Shown: one piece after another, positions 25,537 to 33,053 of the stretch
Numbering within the stretch: the stretch's first letter is position 1
Layout of the letters: each line of letters starts with the position of its first letter
Source: Candidatus Kuenenia stuttgartensis
GTDB taxonomy: Bacteria > Planctomycetota > Planctomycetia > Pirellulales > UBA1268
Length of the DNA: 33,053 bases
Assembly: GCA_945865325.1 (NCBI GenBank)
Contig: CAMBFA010000024.1
Coordinates: 1 to 33,053 of the forward strand
Reading direction: 5' to 3'
Translations under genes and position numbers: made by a program
The notes under the pieces: generated by a model
Told to the model about the DNA's origin: nothing
Seen by the model: only the letters and a program-made list of their open reading frames with translations
Databases searched by the model: none

Positions 25537-28500
25537 TCAGCGGCCAAGCGCGGAGAGATACCGGACAAGATCGGCGAGATCCTCGGCCGACAGGCCATCG
25601 ACGAGGCCGGCCGGCATCAGCGAGGTGCCGGGGGCCTCTTCCTCGATGTCGGCCAGCTGGAGCCGGACTTCCTTGTCGAGGCTGTCGCGGAGGACGAGCT
25701 CCGTGTCGGACCGCGACACCGGGATGCCGCTGGTGACCTGGCCGTCGGCTGTGACGACGACGAGCGAACCGTAGCCCTCCTTGACGTTCTTGGCCGGATC
25801 GAGGAGCGAGTCGAGGAGGTAATCGGGCTGCGCGGCCGATCCGATCGCGGTCAGGTTCGGCCCCACTCGGCCCCCGTCGCGGTCGATGCGGTGGCAGGCG
25901 ACGCAGCGGAGATTCTCGCGGCGGTAGAGCTCACGCCCCCGGCCAGCATCGGCCCCCAGGGCGACGCGGGCGAGGATCCACGCCCGCTCCTCGGCCGTCG
26001 TCGTCCGGCCGCCGGCCGCTGCGGCGGCACCTTCGAGCACCGCGGTGAGGCCCGGCTCAGGCCGCCCCGCTGCGGTCACATCCTGCAGCGCCGTGCGGGC
26101 CGTGGCAGGGGCGAGCGTGGTGGTGGCCAGGGCCTGGGCGAGGCGATCGGCGGCGCCGCGGGCCCCGAGGAAGGCCCGCATCACCTCGTGGATCGCGCCA
26201 TCGCCGGGGCCGGTTGCGAGCCAGGCGGCGGTGAGCGTGGAGGCGTCATCCAAGGATCGGCCCACAAGCGCGGAGAGCGCCGCGGCCAAAATCGGCTCGG
26301 GGGTGGCGGCCGCCCCGGCAACCCGTGCCAGGCTTTCGTGGGCCGCGCTGCCCGGGAGGTTGCCGAGCGCCCGGATCGCTCCCTGCCGAACGGCCAAGTC
26401 GCGCCCCGGATCGGCGGCGATCTCGCCCAGTCCATCAGCTGCCTCCGCCACCTGCCAGAGCCCCGCCGCATCGATCGCGGCGGCGGCAAGCGCAGGCTCC
26501 GGACTTGCCACCAGCCGCGCCAGGCCTTTCAGATCGCCCTCCGGGACGACGCGCCGCTTGCGGTGGGCCTCCACCTGTTGCCCGAGCACGGTGGCGGCGC
26601 GAACGGCGGGGGTGGCCGGGTCGGAGACGAATCCGAACACCGATTGCTGGTGCCCAGCGTCACCCAGCAGCGCGATCGCGTCGATGAGCATGTCGAGCTC
26701 GGTGCCCGTCACGGCCCCCGATCTCCAGCGGTCGATCATCCAGCCACTGGCGGCGGTCGCTTCCGCGGCCCGGATCGCGAACAGGACGCGCGCGAGCTTC
26801 CCGCCATCGTCGAAGCTGCCGGCGAGGACCGCCGGGAGCCAGGCCCCCTGCAGCTCGCGGGCTGAGAGCCACACGGCATAGTCGAGGGCGTCGTCGCGGG
26901 GATGATCGACGACATGCAGCGCCAGCGCTGCGGCAAGCTTGGAGTCGGCCGGCGTGGCACCGACGCGGGTGCCGACGGCCGCCAGTGCTCTCACCCCCTC
27001 GAGGCGCACGGCCGCGACCTCGTCGTCGACCGTCGGCGCGAGAAGATCGATGGGGCCGGGGCTGCTGGCCGGGCCTGCGCCCGGCGTCCCGAGCCGATCG
27101 GCCCAGTCGACGACGACTCTGGCTGCGGCCGCGCGGGCTCTGCTGTCGGGGGAGCCGAGCACGCGGGCCAGGAGCGCTCCGTCGATCGCCGCAGTCGAGC
27201 CGTCGTCGAGTCCCTGACGGAGCCAGAGAAGCTCGAGGCAGCGCCGTTCGAGGCCGCGGTGGTAGCCAGCGGTGCCGGGGGCGGCGCGGCGTGCGGCGGA
27301 GGCCCAGGTATCGAGATCGGGGCCGACCTCGTCGATCCCGCGCTCGACGAGGACGCGCCGGGCGGCATCACGGGCCCAGCCGTCGGCCGTGAGCCCATCG
27401 ATCAGCTCGCCATTGGAGAGCTTCGTGGCATCGTAGCGCGGCACGAGCGGCCGCCCCTTCGCCGTCACGCGCCAAATCCGGCCGTGGGTGCGGTCGCGGC
27501 GGTCGTCGCGGAAGTCGACCTCGCCATGCTGAATGATCGGGTTGTACCAATCGGCGATGTAGATCGCCCCGTCGGGCCCCATCTTCACGTCGATCGGCCG
27601 GAAGTCGACGCGCGATGACCGGATCAGGTCAGGGAGCTTTTCACTTTCAAACCCCGAGCCCGATTCGGTGAGCCGGTAGCGGCAGACACGGTTGGCCCGG
27701 AAGTCGTGGGTGACAAGCGTTCCTTGCGCGTCGTCGGGGAGATGGGCCCCGGAGAGGATCTCGAGGCCGCAGAGCTTCGGGCTCCCCGGATTCATCCCAT
27801 GGAGGATCCGCGGCGTGCCGATGGCGGTGAAAGAGGCGGCGCCAGGGAAGCCGAGGTTGATCCCCTCGCCGCCAGCGCCGTCGGTGACCAGCGACCGGCC
27901 CCAGGGATCGATCGCATGCCCCCAGGGATTGACCCAGCCGCGGGCGAAGACAGCCAGATCGAGGGTCGCGGGGCGGAATCGCCACATCCCGCCGCCGTTC
28001 AAGCGATGCACGCCGGAAGGGGTCTCGACATGGCTGTGGATGTAGATCGATTGGTTGAAATAGAGCCGCGAGTCGACGCCCCAGCGGAAGGTGTGGATGA
28101 GATGGTGGGTGTCCTCGGTGCCGAAGCCGGAGAGGATCGTGCGCCGCGTGTCGGCCCGGCCGTCGCCGTCGGTGTCGGCGAGGTGGAGCATTTCCGTGGC
28201 GTTGGCGACGTAGCAGCCGCCGTCGCCGGGAAGGACGGCCGTCGGCATGTGGAGCCCGGTGGCGAACACCTCCGAGCGATCGGCGACGCCGTCGCCGTCG
28301 GTGTCGTCGAGGACCGTTACTGTGTCGTCGGGGATCTCGCCGGGGCGAAGCTGCGGATAGACACTCGACGACGACACCCACAGCCGGCCGCGCGGATCGA
28401 AATTGATCTGGAGTGGCTTGCAGATCGCTGGGTCGGCGGCGAACAGATTCACCTCGTAGCCCTCGGCCACCTCCATCGCCGCCAGCTCCGCGGCCGGATC

Positions 28501-28608
28501 GGGGACGGGGATATCGGTGAGGGCGCGCTGAGCCGAGGCGACGGGGGAAAGCGCGGCGACGACGAGAAAGGCCGGGAGGAGGGCGCGCAGCGGGGAGGCG
28601 AGGGGCAT
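25537..28608 (-). CDS. PVC-type heme-binding CxxCH membrane-bound dehydrogenase-like protein
   Basis: N-terminal signal MPLASPLRALLPAFLVVAALSPVASAQ; PDPAAELAAMEVAEGYEVNLFAADPAICKPLQINFDPRGRLWVSSSSVYPQ; HEAT-like middle; C-terminal CVACHRIDRDGGRVGPNLTAIG. ORF extends to 28869; start 28608 preferred. Confidence 0.93.
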   Translation of the reverse strand: MPLASPLRALLPAFLVVAALSPVASAQRALTDIPVPDPAAELAAMEVAEGYEVNLFAADPAICKPLQINFDPRGRLWVSSSSVYPQLRPGEIPDDTVTVLDDTDGDGVADRSEVFATGLHMPTAVLPGDGGCYVANATEMLHLADTDGDGRADTRRTILSGFGTEDTHHLIHTFRWGVDSRLYFNQSIYIHSHVETPSGVHRLNGGGMWRFRPATLDLAVFARGWVNPWGHAIDPWGRSLVTDGAGGEGINLGFPGAASFTAIGTPRILHGMNPGSPKLCGLEILSGAHLPDDAQGTLVTHDFRANRVCRYRLTESGSGFESEKLPDLIRSSRVDFRPIDVKMGPDGAIYIADWYNPIIQHGEVDFRDDRRDRTHGRIWRVTAKGRPLVPRYDATKLSNGELIDGLTADGWARDAARRVLVERGIDEVGPDLDTWASAARRAAPGTAGYHRGLERRCLELLWLRQGLDDGSTAAIDGALLARVLGSPDSRARAAAARVVVDWADRLGTPGAGPASSPGPIDLLAPTVDDEVAAVRLEGVRALAAVGTRVGATPADSKLAAALALHVVDHPRDDALDYAVWLSARELQGAWLPAVLAGSFDDGGKLARVLFAIRAAEATAASGWMIDRWRSGAVTGTELDMLIDAIALLGDAGHQQSVFGFVSDPATPAVRAATVLGQQVEAHRKRRVVPEGDLKGLARLVASPEPALAAAAIDAAGLWQVAEAADGLGEIAADPGRDLAVRQGAIRALGNLPGSAAHESLARVAGAAATPEPILAAALSALVGRSLDDASTLTAAWLATGPGDGAIHEVMRAFLGARGAADRLAQALATTTLAPATARTALQDVTAAGRPEPGLTAVLEGAAAAAGGRTTTAEERAWILARVALGADAGRGRELYRRENLRCVACHRIDRDGGRVGPNLTAIGSAAQPDYLLDSLLDPAKNVKEGYGSLVVVTADGQVTSGIPVSRSDTELVLRDSLDKEVRLQLADIEEEAPGTSLMPAGLVDGLSAEDLADLVRYLSALGR

Positions 28609-28609
28609 G

Positions 28610-29593
28610 TCAACGAGACTCCTGGGCCAGCTTTTGCACCGTCGCCTCGGCCGCCTCGACGAGCGGGTCGAACTGCTGGATCTCGACGGCGTTGTTTCCC
28701 TGTTCGTGGCGACGGAAGAGGAACAGATACGTTTCGTTGGCGGGGCGCCAGCGGTGGAAGAAGAGCCGGTTCTTCGTGTTGACCGCCGCGCGGAGCGTGG
28801 CGGTGCGGGCGGCGAAGTCGCCCGACAGCGGCTGCCCGGTGGCAGCGGCAAAGACGGCGGCGGCGGCATCGTAGCCGGCAGCGGAGAGATGGACGCCGTT
28901 TTCCGTCAGGCGCTCCCCGGCGGGGAGGCTGTCGGTTACCCCGCCGAACAGATCGACGAGCCCGGCCTCCTGTTCCATCGCCACTTCCCGGATCGCTGCG
29001 GCATAGTCGGAGAGCGCGGCGTTGCGCGCGGTGGCCGCGACGGCGGAGAGCGGGGGGGTGGCCTCGAAGGGGGGCGGAGTGACGAGGACCAGCCGCGTCG
29101 GGGGGGCCCCGTCGCCGGCTTCCCGCGTCGGCCCGCGGAGATCGCGACAGAGGCGGCCGAGCTGGGCGCGGAAGGCCGCGAGGCCGGCAGCGCCGGCAAA
29201 CGATTCGTTGCGGCCGTAGGCGACGATCACGACCGTGGGCTCGAGGCCGCGGACGAGATCGATGAGACGGCCATAGCCGGCCGATGGCGCATCGAACACG
29301 CCGCGCGATTCGGCCCACACCGTGTCGCCGCTCCAGCCGAGATTGCGGAAGGTGAGCTGGGCGCCGGGATGCGTGGCCACCAAGCCCGTTTCGATCGCGC
29401 CCCGTTCCCCTTCGCGCTCGATGATCGCGTCGCCGAGGAGGACAACCCGGTCGCCGGTCTGGAGTTCGAAGCTCGGCCGGCCGGCCGGCTCGGCGGCGCC
29501 GCTCCCGGACCACGGCACCATCGCCACGGCAAGGAGAAGCTGGGTGGCCAGCGGCGGGAGGCCGCCCGGCCGAGGACGCGCAAGGGAGGGCAT
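28610..29593 (-). CDS. SGNH/GDSL hydrolase-like protein
   Basis: GDRVVLLGDAIIEREGERGAIETGLVATHPGAQLTFRNLGWSGDTVW; VVIVAYGRNESFAG; LTENGVHLSAAGYDAAA; stop lies next to the CxxCH gene ATG. Confidence 0.8.
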   Translation of the reverse strand: MPSLARPRPGGLPPLATQLLLAVAMVPWSGSGAAEPAGRPSFELQTGDRVVLLGDAIIEREGERGAIETGLVATHPGAQLTFRNLGWSGDTVWAESRGVFDAPSAGYGRLIDLVRGLEPTVVIVAYGRNESFAGAAGLAAFRAQLGRLCRDLRGPTREAGDGAPPTRLVLVTPPPFEATPPLSAVAATARNAALSDYAAAIREVAMEQEAGLVDLFGGVTDSLPAGERLTENGVHLSAAGYDAAAAVFAAATGQPLSGDFAARTATLRAAVNTKNRLFFHRWRPANETYLFLFRRHEQGNNAVEIQQFDPLVEAAEATVQKLAQESR

Positions 29594-29733
29594 GGCGGAC
29601 GCTTCCGGAGTGGCAGGAGAGTTGGTAGTGTAGCCTCCGTCGCGATGGCCGGGGGGCGTCCGCGGCGGCAGCGCGGCTGCCGATTTCCATCCACCCGATC
29701 CTCACCATCCGCACGTATTCCGGAGAGCCATCC

Positions 29734-30558
29734 ATGAAGGGCAACATCAACCACTCCCTCGTCTACTGGTGCTACAACGTCGCCGGCGACAAGTGGGACC
29801 TGGAAAAGATGTGCCATGTCGCCAAGGACCTCGGGTGCACGTCGATCGAGATCCTCGAGCCCGAAGCCTTCCCGACGCTGAAGAAACACGGCCTGACGTG
29901 CGCGCTGGCCGCCAACGGCATGCCCGGCGCGCCGTTCATGCGCGGCTTCAACAACCCGGCCTACCAGGCGGAGGTGATCGAGCGGACGACGAAGACGATC
30001 GACGCTTGTGCCGAGCACGGGATGCCGGCCGTGATCGCCTTCACCGGCTACAAGTGGCGCGACGCCGACGACCCCAACAGCGGCGAGATCTCGCTCGAGG
30101 AAGGGGCCGACAACTGCGTGAAGGGGCTCAAGGCGATCGCTGCCCACGCGGAGAAGAAGGGGGTGACGATCTGCCTCGAGCATCTCAACACGCGCGACGG
30201 CAGCCATCCGATGAAGGGACACCCCGGCTATCAGGGGGACGACATTGATTATGTGGCGAACATCTGCCGCCGGGTCGGATCGCCGCGGGTCAAGCTCCTC
30301 TTCGATATTTACCATGTCCAGGTGATGAACGGCGACGTGATCCGCCGGCTCGAGGAGTGCAAGGATGTCATCGGCCACATCCACACCGCCGGCAACCCCG
30401 GCCGCGCCGAGCTCGACGACAACCAGGAGATCAACTTCCCGCCGATCATGCGGAAGATCGTCCAGCTCGGCTACAAGGGCTGGGTGGGGCATGAGTTCAT
30501 CCCCACGCGCGACGCCCTGAGCGGGCTCAAGCAGGCCGTCAGCCTGTGTGATGTGTGA
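29734..30558 (+). CDS. hyi: hydroxypyruvate isomerase-like TIM-barrel protein
   Basis: MKGNINHSLVYWCYN…GVTICLEHLNTRDGSHPMKGHPGYQGDDIDYVANICRRVGSPRVKLLFDIYHVQVMNGDVIRRL…IGHIHTAGNPGRAELDDNQEINFPPIMRKI. Confidence 0.88.
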   Translation: MKGNINHSLVYWCYNVAGDKWDLEKMCHVAKDLGCTSIEILEPEAFPTLKKHGLTCALAANGMPGAPFMRGFNNPAYQAEVIERTTKTIDACAEHGMPAVIAFTGYKWRDADDPNSGEISLEEGADNCVKGLKAIAAHAEKKGVTICLEHLNTRDGSHPMKGHPGYQGDDIDYVANICRRVGSPRVKLLFDIYHVQVMNGDVIRRLEECKDVIGHIHTAGNPGRAELDDNQEINFPPIMRKIVQLGYKGWVGHEFIPTRDALSGLKQAVSLCDV

Positions 30559-30592
30559 GCGCCGGCAGATCTTGGCCGGGCAAGAAGCTCAC
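30555..30592. terminator. inverted repeat spanning both converging stop codons
   Basis: gtgagc (30555-30560) and gctcac (30587-30592) with internal ccgg…ccgg; the Hyi stop and glycerate kinase stop lie within or beside the arms; no U-tract. Confidence 0.3.
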
Positions 30593-31959
30593 GGCCTGGC
30601 AAGGATGATCCGCACGTCGGCGACGTTCGTGCCGGTGGGGCCGGTGCGCACCAAGCCCGCGGCGCGCTCGAGGGCCGGCAGGGCGTCGCAGCGGGCCAGC
30701 GCCCAGCCAAGCGCCGCCCGGTCGGCGCCGAGCGTCCGGGCCACCGGCGCATCGGCCACGCCGCCAGCCGCGTCGGTGGGGCCATCCTCGCCGTCGGTCC
30801 CCAGGCTCGCCACGAGGAGGCCGGCCGGCCAATTGGCCGCCGCCGCGACGGCCGCCAGCACCGTCTGCTGATTGCGTCCCCCCCGGCCGTGATCCGCCGG
30901 GATGACCACCGTCGCCTCTCCCCCTTCGATGACGGCACGGGGCCGGCCGTCCTGGGTCGCCCGGGCAGAGAGTTCGCTCCCTTCGACCGCGAGCCGGAGG
31001 CCGATCGCCGCGGCGTGATTCAGCGGCGCGGGGGTGTCTGGGGCGGCACGACGGACGACTGTTTCATATCCCAGGTCCCGCGCGGCCGCGGCGGCGGCCT
31101 CGACCGCCGTATCGTTGTTGCCGACGATCCGGTGGCTGACACAACAGCCCGCGGCGGTCTGCCAGTTCGGGCCGGCGGGGGCCGATGGCCGCGACCGCGC
31201 CATGGCAAGATCGCGACGGAGGCTCGCGACGAGGCGCGGCGCGACGCCGGCGGCGATCGCACCGTAGGCCTCGAGGAGATCGAGCGCGACTCCCGGCTCG
31301 GCCGGCGTCGGCATGCAGGGGCCGGAGGCGATGAGGTCGAGAGGATCGCCGATGACATCGGAGAGGACGAGGACGACCAGCCGCCCGGCAGTGCAGGCCC
31401 GGGCCAGACCGCCGGCCTTGACGGCGCTGCTGGCCCGGCGGACGGTGTTGAGCTCGCCGATGCTGGCACCCGCGGCGGAGAGGAGGCGGGTGACGGCGAT
31501 CTTGTCGTCGAGCGTGAGGCCGTCGCGAGGCGCTGCCAACAGCGCCGATCCGCCGCCGGTGACCAGCGCGATGGCCAGATCATCGGGCCCGAGGCGCCCG
31601 AGGCTCTCCATCATCGCGGCGGTGGCCGTGACAACGCGATCCGTGGGGAGGTTGACCCCGGCGGGGCGGGTGTGGCGGACCTCGATCGACGCGAGCTTCC
31701 GGCCACATCCCTCCGGCACGCTCACCAGCCCGGAAAGTCGCGCGGCGGGGAACCCGGCGGCGGCCAGCAGCCCTTCGACGCCGGCCGCCATTCCGGCGGC
31801 GGCCTTCCCGGCCCCGACGACAACGATCCGCCCCGCCGGCAGGGGCCCGAGGAGCTCGGCCGGCGCCCCGGCGAGGAGCGCTTGCGGATCAACGGCACCG
31901 ATCGCGGCCTGCCAGATCCGCTCCGCGTCGGCGCGGAGGCTGTTGGGCAGCGCCATCAT
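30589..31959 (-). CDS. glycerate kinase (GckA/MOFRL-type glycerate 2-kinase)
   Basis: [112 protein letters not shown]…[17 protein letters not shown] at 31959 overlaps the upstream stop. Confidence 0.93.
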   Translation of the reverse strand: MMALPNSLRADAERIWQAAIGAVDPQALLAGAPAELLGPLPAGRIVVVGAGKAAAGMAAGVEGLLAAAGFPAARLSGLVSVPEGCGRKLASIEVRHTRPAGVNLPTDRVVTATAAMMESLGRLGPDDLAIALVTGGGSALLAAPRDGLTLDDKIAVTRLLSAAGASIGELNTVRRASSAVKAGGLARACTAGRLVVLVLSDVIGDPLDLIASGPCMPTPAEPGVALDLLEAYGAIAAGVAPRLVASLRRDLAMARSRPSAPAGPNWQTAAGCCVSHRIVGNNDTAVEAAAAAARDLGYETVVRRAAPDTPAPLNHAAAIGLRLAVEGSELSARATQDGRPRAVIEGGEATVVIPADHGRGGRNQQTVLAAVAAAANWPAGLLVASLGTDGEDGPTDAAGGVADAPVARTLGADRAALGWALARCDALPALERAAGLVRTGPTGTNVADVRIILARP

Positions 31960-32810
31960 TCCCCCGGCGGAGGCTGGAAATTCTTCGGATCGAACTTGGA
32001 AAGATCGATCCCGCCGCGCGCTTCCTCCTCGAGGAGCTTGACGCGCATCTCGAGGCGCCCGAGGCGCCGCGCGAGGAGCGCCGGCGATTCGGCCGCGGAG
32101 GTGGACGGCGCGGGGCGCGGCACGGATGGATAGCCGAGTTGCCGCTCGAGTGCGGCGAACAGGAAGAGCGGATCCTTGCCGCGGTTGGCCCGGGCGATCC
32201 GCCCCTCCTTCTCGCCGAAAAGGAGGACGCGGTCGGGGCCACTTTCCGCGCGACCGGCGAGGATCGCCTCGCGCTTCTCGAGCCTCCAGTATTCCGGGCT
32301 GCGGACGCTGATCAGGTCGCCGAGATCGACAAAGCCGACCTGCCGGCCGACGGTCTGGATCCACGCCTTCCAGTCGGCATCGAAGATCGGATCGTCGGCG
32401 ATCGCCTCCATCCCCTTCTGGTAGTCGAGGCGGTTGCGCGAGAGGCACTCAAAGCGGTAGACAAACAGGCCCTGCGGCGTCGGCCCATCGGCGAGGTAGC
32501 GAGCTTCCCGCTCGAGGATCGCCAGCGCCATTCGCATGTCGAACCGCCCCCCCTCGTGCTCCGCCCGGTTCATGACAAACGTCTGGAAGCGGGTGAAGTA
32601 GTGGGGGATGCGGGCCATCGCGGTCGAGAGGGTGCCGAAGAGCTTGATCTCGGCGACGAGGTAGTCGATCGCCATCGGCAGCTTCGTCGTGGCGAGGACT
32701 TCCTGCCCGATCGACCCCAGCGCCTCCTGGGCGGCGATCCCCGCCGCCATCCGCTCGGCCAAGGCGTGGAACAGATGGGCCTGTTCGATGTACTCCTCGC
32801 GGTCGAGCAT
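31956..32810 (-). CDS. conserved-looking protein of unknown function
   Basis: [80 protein letters not shown]…; translationally coupled to glycerate kinase. ORF extends to 32861; M at 32810 preferred. Confidence 0.75.
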   Translation of the reverse strand: MLDREEYIEQAHLFHALAERMAAGIAAQEALGSIGQEVLATTKLPMAIDYLVAEIKLFGTLSTAMARIPHYFTRFQTFVMNRAEHEGGRFDMRMALAILEREARYLADGPTPQGLFVYRFECLSRNRLDYQKGMEAIADDPIFDADWKAWIQTVGRQVGFVDLGDLISVRSPEYWRLEKREAILAGRAESGPDRVLLFGEKEGRIARANRGKDPLFLFAALERQLGYPSVPRPAPSTSAAESPALLARRLGRLEMRVKLLEEEARGGIDLSKFDPKNFQPPPGE

Positions 32811-32912
32811 GGAAAAGTCAGTCACGGGGGACGTCTGGTCACCCGGGCATCCTATACTCATGATGGCTCCCGCGACGCTTTCGCGCGCGGCTCCTCCCCC
32901 ACGGGCCTCGCC

Positions 32913-33053
32913 ATGTCGGAAGGTTTTTCCACGATCGAAGCCGCCGTCGCCGCCGTCCGTCGGGGCGAGGTGATTGTTGTCGTCGATGCCGAGGATCGGG
33001 AGAACGAAGGGGATTTCGTCTGCGCCGCCGAGAAGGCCACGCCCGAGGTGGTG
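32913..33053 (+). CDS. 3,4-dihydroxy-2-butanone-4-phosphate synthase (RibB or RibBA), N-terminus only
   Basis: [47 protein letters not shown]…; [12 protein letters not shown]-type motif; runs off the window end. Confidence 0.92.
   Translation, partial: MSEGFSTIEAAVAAVRRGEVIVVVDAEDRENEGDFVCAAEKATPEVV

Noticed and set aside
25489-26865. 458-aa plus-strand ORF
   Set aside because: Antisense to the CxxCH protein C-terminal half.
1-33053. CRISPR arrays, rRNA genes, phage genes, integrases or transposases
   Set aside because: No regularly spaced direct repeats, rRNA-like sequence, or recognisable recombinase motifs seen on reading; the absence of an integrase limits the mobile-cassette interpretation.

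Overview
GC-rich bacterial chromosomal window that looks planctomycete: LEPR-XLL-type N-termini, an ECF sigma/Ser-Thr kinase-WD40 pair, DUF1501, a PVC-type CxxCH protein and DUF4254. I support about 24 genes or gene parts. They include a sigma factor + kinase-WD40 + two secreted LEPR-XLL proteins; a DinB-like protein; tRNA-Arg(CCT); DUF1501; a MacA/MacB-like exporter with a convergent ATPase gene; a small VVAPVY-repeat exported protein; a PIN-domain gene with a small partner ORF; a SUMF1-domain protein with an H1-like K/A/P-rich tail; a 2-TM K+-channel-like protein with a non-canonical filter; DUF4254; a KAS / KAS-like (Cys-less) / ACP set; VanZ-like; UDP-glucuronate decarboxylase; a PVC heme protein + SGNH-like protein; hydroxypyruvate isomerase-like; glycerate kinase; a conserved unknown; and the start of RibB/RibBA. 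The most unusual signal is a shared architecture seen twice. A cargo segment is bracketed by an intact gene 3' end and a second, indel-free direct copy of that same 3' end, including the stop codon and some downstream bases. One case is kinase 3' end 7298-7557 versus 181-440, about 96% identical over 260 bp by hand alignment, bracketing two LEPR-XLL genes. The other is SUMF1-domain gene 3' end 19408-19505 versus 18498-18595, 95/98 identical by hand alignment, bracketing a PIN-domain gene pair. In the second case the breakpoint falls beside the loop of a strong hairpin. All family calls are made by eye from motifs; no searches were run.
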